From Microbacterium sp. (GTDB taxonomy: Bacteria; Actinomycetota; Actinomycetes; Actinomycetales; Microbacteriaceae), in assembly GCA_003248655.1 (NCBI GenBank), contig QFPM01000020.1, forward strand, positions 1 to 46,510: a stretch of DNA of 46,510 bases, given 5' to 3'. Shown here in pieces: positions 14,809-23,391 of this stretch. The notes beneath the pieces are model-generated. The model was not told the DNA's origin. It searched no databases and saw only the letters and a program-made list of their open reading frames with translations. Position numbers and translations under genes: made by a program. Every line of letters starts with the position of its first letter. The first letter of the stretch is position 1.

Positions 14809-15873
14809 TCAGTCGCGATCGGGGAGCAGGCAGGTCGGAGTCGGAGCGTCGACGCGGCGGCGCGCACGGCCGGGGACGCCGGTGCGCTCGTCGATCGTGA
14901 GCGCGGCCACCTCGCCGGAGCGCTGACCCGCGACGAGCAGCGTGTCGCGCACGACGACGTGGTGCCGGGGCCAGTCGACGCCCGCCTCGACGAGAGCCGT
15001 CGGCCGTATCTCGGCCCCCGAACCGCGCACTTCGAGGACCGCGAGCGTATTGGAGCCGCGCAGGCCCGCATAGACGAATCGGCCGTCGCGAGACAGGGCG
15101 ATCTCGGCCGCGGCGTCGCCCGGTAGCGCGGCGGGCGACAGCGGCGCACCCGCGACGAGGCTCCAGGCGCCCGAGGCGTCGGGCGCGAGCACGAACAGCT
15201 CCCGCGACAGCTCCGTCACGACGAGCAGGTTGCCTGACGGATGCCGGCGAAGGTGGCGCGGGCCGGACCCGAGGGGCAGCGCGACCTCGCCGGCCGCGCG
15301 CGGCGCGGTGTCGCCGCCAGACCGCCAGAAGCGCACCAGGTCGAAGCCGAGGTCGGTCGTGACGAAGCCGCCGCCGGAGAGGAAGCGGGTCTGATGCGCG
15401 CGCGAAACGCGCGGCTCCCCCGCGGACACCGTGCGCATGCCGTTCGCGGCATATGGATCGTCCGCCGGGGGCAGCTCCGTCCGCGTGCCGAGCGCGCCAT
15501 CGGCATCCAGCGTGATGCGCACGAGCTTTCCGTCGCCCCAGCAGGCGGCGATCAGCCCACTTCCGTCGGGCGCGACCGCGACGTGGCACACCGCCTCACC
15601 GGCGTCGACGGGCGCGCCCAGCGGCGCGAACGAGTCGGGTCCGGTGCGCCGAAACGCCTGCACGACCCCGCGCGCTTCAAGCGCCGCGTACACGACGTCG
15701 AGGGTCGGATGCCACGTGATCCACGACGGCGACGCGACCGCCACCGCGGCATCCGAGAGGCCTCTGAGTTCGCCGCCCGCGGACGCCTCGTCCGGCGCCC
15801 CCGCGTACATCACGCCGACTCCCGGCGCGTCGCCGCCCATGTCGGCGCCGTAGCCGCCTAGGAAGACGCGCAC
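14809..15873 (-). CDS. Lactonase-family beta-propeller protein
   Basis: The 354-residue protein starts at GTG 15873 and consists of repeated four-strand blades, as in 6-phosphogluconolactonase-like proteins: WHPTLDVVYAALEARGVVQA, VAPDGSGLIAACWGDGKLVR, GSGPRHLRRHPSGNLLVVTE and LSRDGRFVYAGLRGSNTLAV. The GPRH motif with PSG and DGRFVY are typical of this seven-blade family. Enzymes of this group may hydrolyse 6-phosphogluconolactone, but most are uncharacterised. No signal peptide is seen. It lies 63 bp downstream of the beta-galactosidase gene on the same strand, so it may be read from the sugar operon as well as from a TAGGAT box at 15939-15934. Confidence 0.82.
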   Translation of the reverse strand: MRVFLGGYGADMGGDAPGVGVMYAGAPDEASAGGELRGLSDAAVAVASPSWITWHPTLDVVYAALEARGVVQAFRRTGPDSFAPLGAPVDAGEAVCHVAVAPDGSGLIAACWGDGKLVRITLDADGALGTRTELPPADDPYAANGMRTVSAGEPRVSRAHQTRFLSGGGFVTTDLGFDLVRFWRSGGDTAPRAAGEVALPLGSGPRHLRRHPSGNLLVVTELSRELFVLAPDASGAWSLVAGAPLSPAALPGDAAAEIALSRDGRFVYAGLRGSNTLAVLEVRGSGAEIRPTALVEAGVDWPRHHVVVRDTLLVAGQRSGEVAALTIDERTGVPGRARRRVDAPTPTCLLPDRD

Positions 15874-15936
15874 GTCAGTCGACCAGCTCGGCGGGGATCA
15901 CGACACTCCAGAGGTCAGCGGCGGGAGATGATCATC

Positions 15937-17973
15937 CTATCCGGTGGGTTCCTCGGCTCCGCCGACGGCGAGCTCGCGCACGATGCGGACGCTCCCGGGC
16001 GGAACCTGGAGGGTCTCCACGACGTCCTCCCCCGTGATCAGCTCCCGACCTCGCGCATCGGCGCTGACGCTTTCCGCCGAGTGGTTCACAAAGAACAGGT
16101 ACGACCCACTCGATCCGTGCCGACGAACAACCTCCAGGCGACCTGCACCGCCCCGGAACCCGGTGGCCGGCCGCACGCCGGCGGCCTCGGCGATCGTTGC
16201 GAGCAGATCCTCGTACGCCGCCGGCTCGGGCAGCGTGCCGAGGTACCACGCCTGACCGTCTCCCCACGCGTTCCGCGTCACCGCTGGGGCGCCCTCCGCC
16301 GGGCCATCCAGATAGGAATCGACGACGGTGGCCGTCGTCGCGGTCGACCGCTCGGACCACAGCCGCGCCGTCGCTCCGGATCTGAGGCGGAGCGACGTTT
16401 CCGGGGCTACCGGCGCGAACTCCTCGATCCGGATGCCCAGGGCTTCGCGGAACGGCCCCGTGTATCCGCCCGTCCAGACGCGGTCGTTTTCATCGACCGT
16501 CCCGCTGTAGAACGTGATCAACGCGGTGCCGCCGGAGGCGATCCATTCGGTGATGACGCGAGCATCGGCCTCTCGCACGAGGTGCAGCCCGGGAACGACG
16601 ACAAGCGTGTACCGCGAGAGGTCGACGCCGGGCGCGACGATGTCTACTGTCAGCCCGAGCGCGTACAGCGCGGCGTACGCGGCATGCACCTGATCGAGGT
16701 AGCCGATCGATTGGGTGGGTCTCGATTCCGTCTCGGTCGCCCACCACGATTCCCACGAGTACACCAGGGCGACGCCCGCCTCGACCCGCGTACCCGCGAC
16801 GTCCGCGAGCGCATCCACGATCGCACCCAACTCGCACACCTCGCGCCAGACCGCGGAATCCGTGCCCGCATGGGGCAACATCGCCGAGTGGAACTTCTCA
16901 CTGCCCTGAACCGACGCGCGCCATTGGAAGAAGCAGACTCCGTCCGCGCCCCGCGCGATGTGGGTGAGCGAGTTTCGCAACATCTCGCCAGGTCCTTTGA
17001 CCACGTTGAGGGGTTGCCAGTTCACCGCTCCCGTCGAGTGCTCCATGAGCAGCCAAGGCGCTCCATCGCTCACGCCGCGAGTGAGATCCGCTGCGAAGGC
17101 GAGTTCGACCGTGGGGTCGTTCAGACGGTGGTCGAGGTAGTGGTCGTTGGCGATCACATCCATGTCGTCTGCCCACGACCAGTAGTCGAGACTGTCGATG
17201 TGCGCCGTGAGCATGAAGTTGGTCGTCACCGGCGCCGCGCTCGAGTCGCGAAGGATCGCCGCCTCGCACCTGTAGTAGTCGAGGAGCTCATCAGAGCTGA
17301 ACCGCCGGAAGTCCAGCACCTGTCCGGGGTTGCGCGCGGAGAGGGTCGCGCGGGGGGTGCCGATCTCGTCCCACGAGAAGTAGGTCTGACTCCAGAAGGC
17401 CGTTCCCCAGGCGTCGTTGAGTGCGTCGACGCTCTCGTAGCGCCGCTGCAGCCAGCGGCGGAACGCGACGGCGCTGTCCTCGCAGTAGCAGAGCGCGTTG
17501 TGGCATCCGAGTTCGTTCGAGACGTGCCACAGGGCGATGGCGGGGTGACCGCCGTATCGCTCGGCTACCGCACCTACCAGGCGAAGTGCGCTCTCGCGGA
17601 ACGCCGGTGAGCTGGGGCACCAGGCCTGGCGGCCGCCGTGGTACCGCCGGGTTCCATCCGGCGCCATCGGCAGGATCTCGGGGTGTGCCCGGACGAGCCA
17701 CGCCGGAGGTGACGCTGTGCCCGTGCCGAGGTTGATGCGGATGCCGGCGGCGTGCAGACGCTCCACGATGTCATCGAGCGCGCGGAAGTCGTACTCGCCG
17801 GCTCGCGGCTCGAGGTGCGACCATCCGAAGATGTTGATGGCGACGAGATCTACCCCCGCCTCGCCCATCAGACGGATGTCCTCGTCCCACACCTCGGGCG
17901 ACCACTGTTCGGGGTTGTAGTCGCAGCCGAATGCGATGCCGTCGTGCGCGAACGCGCGCCGCCCTGTGCTCAT
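15937..17973 (-). CDS. Beta-galactosidase, GH42
   Basis: ATG 17973 is chosen because it forms an ATGA overlap with the esterase stop; the 18 residues further upstream lie inside the esterase gene. The 678-residue cytosolic enzyme has the GH42 TIM barrel (GCDYNPEQWSPEVWDEDIRL), acid/base Glu154 in WHVSNELGCH, nucleophile Glu311 in LLMEHSTGAVNW, then the trimerisation and C-terminal domains. Cysteines 119, 157, 162 and 164 are candidates for the zinc cluster seen in many GH42 enzymes. GH42 proteins cleave short beta-galactosides and sometimes alpha-L-arabinopyranosides. It is the last gene of the five-gene sugar operon. Confidence 0.93.
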   Translation of the reverse strand: MSTGRRAFAHDGIAFGCDYNPEQWSPEVWDEDIRLMGEAGVDLVAINIFGWSHLEPRAGEYDFRALDDIVERLHAAGIRINLGTGTASPPAWLVRAHPEILPMAPDGTRRYHGGRQAWCPSSPAFRESALRLVGAVAERYGGHPAIALWHVSNELGCHNALCYCEDSAVAFRRWLQRRYESVDALNDAWGTAFWSQTYFSWDEIGTPRATLSARNPGQVLDFRRFSSDELLDYYRCEAAILRDSSAAPVTTNFMLTAHIDSLDYWSWADDMDVIANDHYLDHRLNDPTVELAFAADLTRGVSDGAPWLLMEHSTGAVNWQPLNVVKGPGEMLRNSLTHIARGADGVCFFQWRASVQGSEKFHSAMLPHAGTDSAVWREVCELGAIVDALADVAGTRVEAGVALVYSWESWWATETESRPTQSIGYLDQVHAAYAALYALGLTVDIVAPGVDLSRYTLVVVPGLHLVREADARVITEWIASGGTALITFYSGTVDENDRVWTGGYTGPFREALGIRIEEFAPVAPETSLRLRSGATARLWSERSTATTATVVDSYLDGPAEGAPAVTRNAWGDGQAWYLGTLPEPAAYEDLLATIAEAAGVRPATGFRGGAGRLEVVRRHGSSGSYLFFVNHSAESVSADARGRELITGEDVVETLQVPPGSVRIVRELAVGGAEEPTG

Positions 17974-18953
17974 GCAGGACCCGATCCACTCAGGATGCCG
18001 GTGAGGAAAGCGTGCTGCGTGAGCCACTGGTATCCCAGTCCGCCCTCGTGGGCGTTGTAGGGATACACCGTGATCTCGCTGCTCCCGGCATAGCGGTTGT
18101 AGGCGGCGTAGATGGTCGAGGGCGGACAGATGTCATCCATGAGAGCGACAGAGAACAGCGCGGGAGCAGAGGCGCGGGCCGCGTGATTGACGCCGTCGAT
18201 GTAGGACAGCGTGTTCAGGACCCGCTCTTCCGCGCCGCGGTGCACGGAGAGGTACTGCACGATCTCCGTGTAGGGATCGCGCGCCGTGAGCTCGAGGGCG
18301 CGTTCGAAGTGGCAGAGGAACGGAACGTCCGGCATGACGGCGATGAGACCGTCGCAGAGCCCCGAGACGGCGACCGCGATACCGCCGCCCTGGCTGATGC
18401 CTGCCACGGCGACGCGGCGTGAGTCGACGATGGGGAGTGAGCGCGCGGCATCCACGGCGCGAACCGCGTCGGTGATCAGCCGGCGGTAGTAGTAATCGTG
18501 AGGCGACTCGATGCCGCGAGTCATGACCCCGGGGGTGGATGGGCCTGCGCCGTGCGGGTCGGGCGTCTGGCCCCCGGTTCCCCAGACGGACCCCTGGCCG
18601 CGGGTATCCATCACGAGATGCGCGAATCCGGCCGATGCCCACCGCAGATGCTCGCTGGGCAGCCCACGCCCGCCGCCATACCCTGCGAACTCGACCACCG
18701 TCGGCAGAGGCTCGTTCACACCGGCCGGAGTGACCAACCACGCGCTGATGGGGTCGCCCCCGAATCCGGGAAAAGTCACGTCGTAGACGTCGCACGTGGT
18801 GAACGGCGACGACACCGGCGCGCACATGACGTTGCCAGCGGCGGACCGCGCGTCGGCGAGCGTGTCACGCCAGAACACGTCGAAGTCGGCGGGTTCGCGA
18901 ACCTCCGGTCGGAAGATCTCGAGCTGATCGAGAGGGAGGTCGAGTCGTGGCAT
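17970..18953 (-). CDS. CE7 acetyl esterase (acetyl-xylan / cephalosporin C deacetylase type)
   Basis: The 327-residue alpha/beta hydrolase has the CE7 signature set: RGQG at 118-121, nucleophile Ser187 in AGISQGGG, an aspartate in ALMDDICPPST (273 or 274) and His302 in YNAHEGG. These hexameric cytosolic enzymes remove acetyl groups from imported oligosaccharides. No signal peptide is present, in agreement with that role. GGAG precedes ATG 18953; the stop overlaps the GH42 start. Its place after the permeases suggests deacetylation followed by cutting by the GH42 enzyme. Confidence 0.93.
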   Translation of the reverse strand: MPRLDLPLDQLEIFRPEVREPADFDVFWRDTLADARSAAGNVMCAPVSSPFTTCDVYDVTFPGFGGDPISAWLVTPAGVNEPLPTVVEFAGYGGGRGLPSEHLRWASAGFAHLVMDTRGQGSVWGTGGQTPDPHGAGPSTPGVMTRGIESPHDYYYRRLITDAVRAVDAARSLPIVDSRRVAVAGISQGGGIAVAVSGLCDGLIAVMPDVPFLCHFERALELTARDPYTEIVQYLSVHRGAEERVLNTLSYIDGVNHAARASAPALFSVALMDDICPPSTIYAAYNRYAGSSEITVYPYNAHEGGLGYQWLTQHAFLTGILSGSGPA

Positions 18954-18978
18954 GTGAGTGCTCCGTGTTCTGCGCCGG

Positions 18979-19860
18979 TCAGCCCTTGACGCTGCCGAAG
19001 GTGAGGCCGCTCTGCCAGTACCGCTGAAGGAACAGGAAGGCGAGCGTGAGGGGGATGATGGCTATCAGCGCACCCGTCAGGATCATCGCGTGCGTCGCGT
19101 ACAGCTGCCCCGACCCGATCCCGGCGGTCGCCTGCAGATTCCACTGCGCGAGCCCGACCGTGAGCGGGTAGTACTGCGGGTCGCTGTAGACGAGCAGCGG
19201 CAGGAAGTAGTTGTTCCACGTGCCCACGAAGGAGAACAGCAGCACGGTCACGAATCCCGGCAGCAGCAGTGGCAGCGCAATGCGCGTGAAGATGCGGAAC
19301 TCGCCTGCCCCGTCGATCCGCGCCGCCTCGATGAGCTCGACCGGAAGCGTCTCCTCCGCGAAGATCCACATCAGGTAGACGCCGAAGGGGCTCACCATCG
19401 AGGGCAGGATCATCGCCCACGGCGTATTGATCAGCTGCATCTTGGCGAGCATGAGAAACAGCGGCACGATCAGGATGGTGACGGGCACCGCCACCGATAC
19501 GAGGATCACCGCGAGCATCGACTTACGCCCGCGGAAGTCGAACTTGCCGAAGGCGTAGCCGGCGAGGGTAGCGATGAGCGCAGCGCCCACAGCCGCGGTG
19601 ATCGAGTAGAACGCGGTGTTGCGCAGCCACACGAGGTACACCCCGTCGACCGCCGTGAATACCGACTCGATGTTCTCCCACAGCGCGTTGCCCGACCCGA
19701 ACCACAGGCCGAACGTCGAACTCAGTTCGCCGTTGGTCTTGGTGGCTGCGACGACGAGCCAATAGAACGGGATGAGGAAGTAGATGAGGGCGACACCGAG
19801 GACGGTCGCGAGGACGACGCGACTGCCGATGCGTCGCGCGCTGGTTGTGGCGGTGGTCAT
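18979..19860 (-). CDS. Carbohydrate ABC transporter permease, MalG type
   Basis: The 293-residue protein has six membrane helices and the EAA loop EAARIDGAGEFRIFTRIALP that contacts the ATPase. It starts in an ATGA overlap with the MalF-type gene and ends 25 bp before the esterase gene. As a CUT1-type subunit it would form a heterodimer with the MalF-type protein and import oligosaccharides delivered by the binding protein. No ATPase gene is nearby; a shared MsiK-like ATPase from elsewhere is expected. Confidence 0.92.
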   Translation of the reverse strand: MTTATTSARRIGSRVVLATVLGVALIYFLIPFYWLVVAATKTNGELSSTFGLWFGSGNALWENIESVFTAVDGVYLVWLRNTAFYSITAAVGAALIATLAGYAFGKFDFRGRKSMLAVILVSVAVPVTILIVPLFLMLAKMQLINTPWAMILPSMVSPFGVYLMWIFAEETLPVELIEAARIDGAGEFRIFTRIALPLLLPGFVTVLLFSFVGTWNNYFLPLLVYSDPQYYPLTVGLAQWNLQATAGIGSGQLYATHAMILTGALIAIIPLTLAFLFLQRYWQSGLTFGSVKG

Positions 19861-20804
19861 GCCGCGCTCCTCTTTCGCGTGAGCAGCAGGAAGATCGCGG
19901 TGAGTCCGACGATCAGTGCCGTGAGGGTGAAGGCGACAGCCGCAGCGAGGTTGTACTGCTGCGTGTTAGAGATCAGGTTGAACGCGTACATGTTCGGGGT
20001 GAAGGAGTTGGTGATCGCGCCGAGGGCGTTGGGCTTGAGGATCATCGGCTCGTTGAAGAGCTGAAGGGCACCGATGATGGCCAACACGGCGGTGAAGATC
20101 ATGGTCGATCGCAGAAGAGGGATCTTCACGTGCCAGGCAATCTGCCATTCGCTCGCGCCATCGAGGCGCGCGGCCTCGAAGAGCTCGCGCGGTATCGAGC
20201 GCAGCGCGGAGTAGAAGATGATCATGTTCGCGCCCGCGGCTGCCCACACGGCGATGTTGCCGATCGAGAACAGGATGTTCCCGGCGGAGAGGAGGTCGGG
20301 ATCGGGGAGGCCGAGAAAGCGCGCGATCTGCGTGAACACGCCGAAGGAGTTGCCGTACATGTATCCCCACACCAGCGCCGCGATCACGCTGGGAATGGCG
20401 AACGGCAGGAAGTACGCCAGCTGAAGGAAGGCCCGTCCGCGCAGGCGCTCACGATCGATGAGAAGGGCGAGCGCCAGCGCCAGCAGGAGCGTGACCGGTA
20501 CGACGATGACTCCGTACAGCAGCACGCGCAGCACGCCGGCGATGAATAGTGGGTCCGCGAGCACGCGGGCGTAGTTCTCCAATCCGACGAAGGACTGGCC
20601 GCCGATGACCCGGTCTACGAACACACTCAGGTATGCGGCGTACGCGATGGGGCTGATGAAGAAGATGACGAACAGCAGCGTGAACGGAGCCAACAGGATG
20701 TAGGGCACGGCCTTCGTCATCGCGCGCCCGCGCCTCCGTGTGGCCTGCCCATCGGAACGTCGGCGCCGACCCGCGAAGCGAGCGGTTGTGGTGAATCCAG
20801 TCAT
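19857..20804 (-). CDS. Sugar ABC transporter permease, MalF type
   Basis: The 315-residue protein begins with about 27 arginine-rich residues, then six membrane helices starting YILLAPFTLLFVIFFISPIA. The EAA loop reads EAARLDGASEWQIAWHVKIP. ATG 20804 is used; an internal ATG (codon 29) just before the first helix is possible. It is 69 bp downstream of the binding-protein gene, with a strong hairpin in between, and overlaps the MalG-type gene by 4 bp. Confidence 0.92.
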   Translation of the reverse strand: MTGFTTTARFAGRRRRSDGQATRRRGRAMTKAVPYILLAPFTLLFVIFFISPIAYAAYLSVFVDRVIGGQSFVGLENYARVLADPLFIAGVLRVLLYGVIVVPVTLLLALALALLIDRERLRGRAFLQLAYFLPFAIPSVIAALVWGYMYGNSFGVFTQIARFLGLPDPDLLSAGNILFSIGNIAVWAAAGANMIIFYSALRSIPRELFEAARLDGASEWQIAWHVKIPLLRSTMIFTAVLAIIGALQLFNEPMILKPNALGAITNSFTPNMYAFNLISNTQQYNLAAAVAFTLTALIVGLTAIFLLLTRKRSAA

Positions 20805-20827
20805 GGTCTTTTCCGGGAGAGGATGAA

Positions 20828-20868
20828 GGGGTCGGCGCCGGTGCGGTTTCGCGTGTGGCGCCGACCCC
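20828..20868 (-). terminator. Strong intercistronic hairpin
   Basis: GGGGTCGGCGCC (20828-20839) pairs perfectly with GGCGCCGACCCC (20857-20868) around a 17-nt loop. It lies between the stop of the binding-protein gene and the MalF-type start. Such hairpins allow more binding protein than permease by partial termination or by protecting the 5' part of the message. Confidence 0.75.
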
Positions 20869-20873
20869 CTGTC

Positions 20874-22178
20874 TCACTTGACGGTGTAGCCCTGGTCCTT
20901 CGCGTACGCGACCAGGTCCTCCTGCATCTGGCTCATCGCCTTCGGCAGGGTCGTCTGGTTCTGCAGCGCCAGGCCGACCGCCTCGATCTGCTTCGCCTGA
21001 GCGACATCGGCGAACGGACCCGGGTCGACCGGGGTGATGCCCTCACCCGACTTCAGGAAGATCTGAGCGAGCTGCTGGTCGCCGAAGAACGGCCACTTCT
21101 GGTTCTGCACTTCGTCGGATTCCAGGACGGGCTTGAACGTCGGGAAGTTGCCCTGCGCGTACAGCAGCTTCACCGACTCTTCGCTCGAGCTCAGCCAGCG
21201 GATGAAGGCCTCGGTCTCGGCCGGATGCTGGGACTGCTTCGTGATCGCGAACCCGGCGAGTCCTGCTTCGGCCGACGCGTTGTCCCCCTCGTTCCACTGC
21301 GGAAGGAGTGCGGCTCGCCACTGTCCGCTCTGGTCGGGGGCTGCCGCCTCGATCAGCGGGGTGTACCAGGTACCTCCGGTGAACGACGCGAACTGGCCGT
21401 TCGCGACTGCCTGGTTCCACTCCGGCGTGAAGTCCGCCACCCGGGCGACGAGGTCACGGTCGAGCAGATCCTGCCAATAGGCGGCGACCTTCTGCGTTTC
21501 GTCGTTGTCCCAGTTGACCGCGACGGTGGTGCCGTCCGTCGTGAACGGCTGCGAGCCGGCCTGCTGCAGCACACCGAACCAGTTCACGTCGAGGCTGGGG
21601 AAGTTGGCGAGGTACATCGTCGGGTCGGCCGTGTGCAGCTTCTCCGCCGCCGCTGCGAACTCGTCCCACGTCGTGGGTACGTCGATGCCGTACTTCTCGA
21701 AGACATCCGCCCGGTAGAAGTACATGTAGGGACCCCACCCCAGGGGGTAGAAGTAGTGTCCGCCGTTGATGTCGCCGGTGTCCCACGCCGAGGCGATGTG
21801 GTCATCCTTGAGGTCCTGAGCGCCGTAGGTGTTCAGATCGACCACCGAGTCCGTGGCCACGAACGAGGGAATGATCGACGCGCCGACGAAGAAGGCATCC
21901 GGCGCCCCGCTGCCGGCCTTGAGGGCGTTGCGGACCTTCTCGAACTGGACGGAGCCGACGCCCGCGTTGACGAACTCGACCGTCACATTGGGGTGCTCCT
22001 TCTCGTAGAGAGCGGCCTGTTCTTCCAGACCCGCACCCCACGTCCAGAGAGTGATGGTGACGGGCTCGTCGGACGACGCAGTGGGGCTGGTGCCGCCGCC
22101 ACCGCTACAGCCGGTGAGCGCGGCGGCAGCGAGTCCGATCGCCGCGGCAAGGGCGGCGACTCGACGTCGATTGGTCAT
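20874..22178 (-). CDS. Sugar ABC transporter substrate-binding lipoprotein
   Basis: ATG 22178 is chosen: AGGAG lies just upstream and the signal peptide starts at once (MTNRRRVAALAAAIGL, lipobox LTGC, Cys24). A longer frame to 22229 would add 17 residues without purpose. The 434-residue protein is a CUT1 solute-binding protein of the ExtE/MalE-like group with VTITLWTWGAG, AGSGAPDAFFVGASIIP and FTGGTWYTPLIEAA. It sits outside the membrane and feeds oligosaccharides to the two permeases. It is the first gene of the operon and is divergent from the LacI gene. Confidence 0.93.
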   Translation of the reverse strand: MTNRRRVAALAAAIGLAAAALTGCSGGGGTSPTASSDEPVTITLWTWGAGLEEQAALYEKEHPNVTVEFVNAGVGSVQFEKVRNALKAGSGAPDAFFVGASIIPSFVATDSVVDLNTYGAQDLKDDHIASAWDTGDINGGHYFYPLGWGPYMYFYRADVFEKYGIDVPTTWDEFAAAAEKLHTADPTMYLANFPSLDVNWFGVLQQAGSQPFTTDGTTVAVNWDNDETQKVAAYWQDLLDRDLVARVADFTPEWNQAVANGQFASFTGGTWYTPLIEAAAPDQSGQWRAALLPQWNEGDNASAEAGLAGFAITKQSQHPAETEAFIRWLSSSEESVKLLYAQGNFPTFKPVLESDEVQNQKWPFFGDQQLAQIFLKSGEGITPVDPGPFADVAQAKQIEAVGLALQNQTTLPKAMSQMQEDLVAYAKDQGYTVK

Positions 22179-22220
22179 TTCTTCTCCTCTTCGAAAAGTT
22201 GACGTGCTGTGTGGGTTCCG

Positions 22221-22293
22221 GTTCACCACATGTGTGAACGTGAACAGATGAAACTAACGTTGTATGGCGCCAGGCCATCTGTGAACGTGAACA
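22221..22293. promoter_or_regulatory. Operator candidates for the LacI regulator
   Basis: TGTGAACGTGAACA occurs twice in the same orientation, at 22233-22246 and 22280-22293, 47 bp apart. GTTCAC at 22221-22226 makes an inverted repeat with GTGAAC 22234-22239. The arms ACAGATG (22244-22250) and CATCTGT (22276-22282) also form an inverted pair. A weak minus-strand box TAGTTT (22256-22251) lies between the two copies. The placement between the divergent regulator and transport genes supports a LacI operator. Confidence 0.65.
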
Positions 22294-22351
22294 CAATACG
22301 TCTGCGACGCTTTCAGGTCAAGACAGACGTGCGAATCTGTGCTCGTGCACA

Positions 22352-22357
22352 TATGAT
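22352..22357 (+). promoter_or_regulatory. -10 box TATGAT of the LacI gene (leaderless)
   Basis: TATGAT is one base from consensus and is followed by 7 nt and GTG 22365. It overlaps two ATG codons that might otherwise be taken as starts. Confidence 0.55.
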
Positions 22358-22364
22358 GAACGCC

Positions 22365-23375
22365 GTGAGTGACGTAAAGCGGCGCGCGACGGTGAAGGAT
22401 GTCGCGTCGGAGGCCGGTGTCTCTCGCGGAACAGTGAGTCGGGTGCTTAACGGACACCCGTATGTGTCGCCGCATGCACGCGACGCCGTCGATCGCGCCA
22501 TCGCGAAGACCGGATTCGTCCCCAATCGAGCGGCCCGCAGCCTCGTGATGCAAAGCAGTCAAGCGATCGGACTGATCGTCCACGAACCGCACTCGCTGTT
22601 CGTCGAGGACCCGAACATCGGATCCATCCTCCTCGGTGCGAACGCGGCGCTATCCGAAGCGGACTACCAGCTCTCGTGCCTCATCGCAGACGGCGAGCGC
22701 GACATCGAGCGGCTCTCGCGCTATCTGAGCGGCGGCCTGCTGGACGGCGTCATCATCGTGTCCGCGCGAGTCGCCGACCCCATCACCCACACCATCGCGT
22801 CGCTCGGTCTGCCCGCGGTGTACGTCGGGCACCCGCGCGATATCGGAGACGCCGCATTCGTCTCGATCGACAACCGCGGAGCCGCGCGCGAGATCACCGC
22901 CCGCCTGGCCGCGACCGGCCGCCGCCGGGTCGGCATGATCGCGGCCGCACTCGATCGGGACTCCGGATCCGACCGTCTGGCCGGGTTCGTCGACGCCATG
23001 GGCGCCCGGTTCGACCCCCAGCTTGTCGAGAGCGTTCCGCTCTACTCCCACGCTGACGGCGCCGCGGGCATGCGCGCTCTGCTCGAGCGCGCACCGGACA
23101 TCGACGGGGTGTTCGCCTCAAGCGACGCCGTGGCTGCGGGCGCGATCGACGTGCTCCGGGCCGCTGGCCGACGCATTCCGCACGACGTGGGCATCGTCGG
23201 CTTCGACGACAGCTCCTGGGCGACCCGCTGCGACCCCGCCCTGTCGACCGTCCACCAGCCCGCCGTCGAAGTCGGACGCGCCGCCGCTCAGCGCATCCTG
23301 GCCCAGCTGAGCGGCACCGCCGCTCCGCAGGGAACACTCATCCGTTGCCCCATCGTGTGGCGCGAGTCGGCGTAG
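22365..23375 (+). CDS. LacI-family transcriptional regulator
   Basis: The open frame extends to 22209, but GTG 22365 is the likely start, 7 nt after TATGAT and giving a normal 336-residue protein. ATG 22353 or 22356 are alternatives. The N-terminal helix-turn-helix is ATVKDVASEAGVSRGTVSRV with the hinge helix near RAARSLVM, followed by a periplasmic-binding-protein-like sensor domain (VFASSDAVAAGAIDVLR, GFDDSSWATRCDPALSTVHQ). It is divergent from the sugar transport operon, with repeated operator-like sequences between, and is followed by the carboxylesterase gene. It should repress both units until a sugar ligand binds. Confidence 0.92.
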   Translation: MSDVKRRATVKDVASEAGVSRGTVSRVLNGHPYVSPHARDAVDRAIAKTGFVPNRAARSLVMQSSQAIGLIVHEPHSLFVEDPNIGSILLGANAALSEADYQLSCLIADGERDIERLSRYLSGGLLDGVIIVSARVADPITHTIASLGLPAVYVGHPRDIGDAAFVSIDNRGAAREITARLAATGRRRVGMIAAALDRDSGSDRLAGFVDAMGARFDPQLVESVPLYSHADGAAGMRALLERAPDIDGVFASSDAVAAGAIDVLRAAGRRIPHDVGIVGFDDSSWATRCDPALSTVHQPAVEVGRAAAQRILAQLSGTAAPQGTLIRCPIVWRESA

Positions 23376-23391
23376 CGCAGAAAGGCCGACG

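Noticed and set aside
22209..22352. Longer N-terminus for the LacI protein
   Set aside because: It would cover the operator repeats and the -10 box, and the family starts just before the helix-turn-helix.
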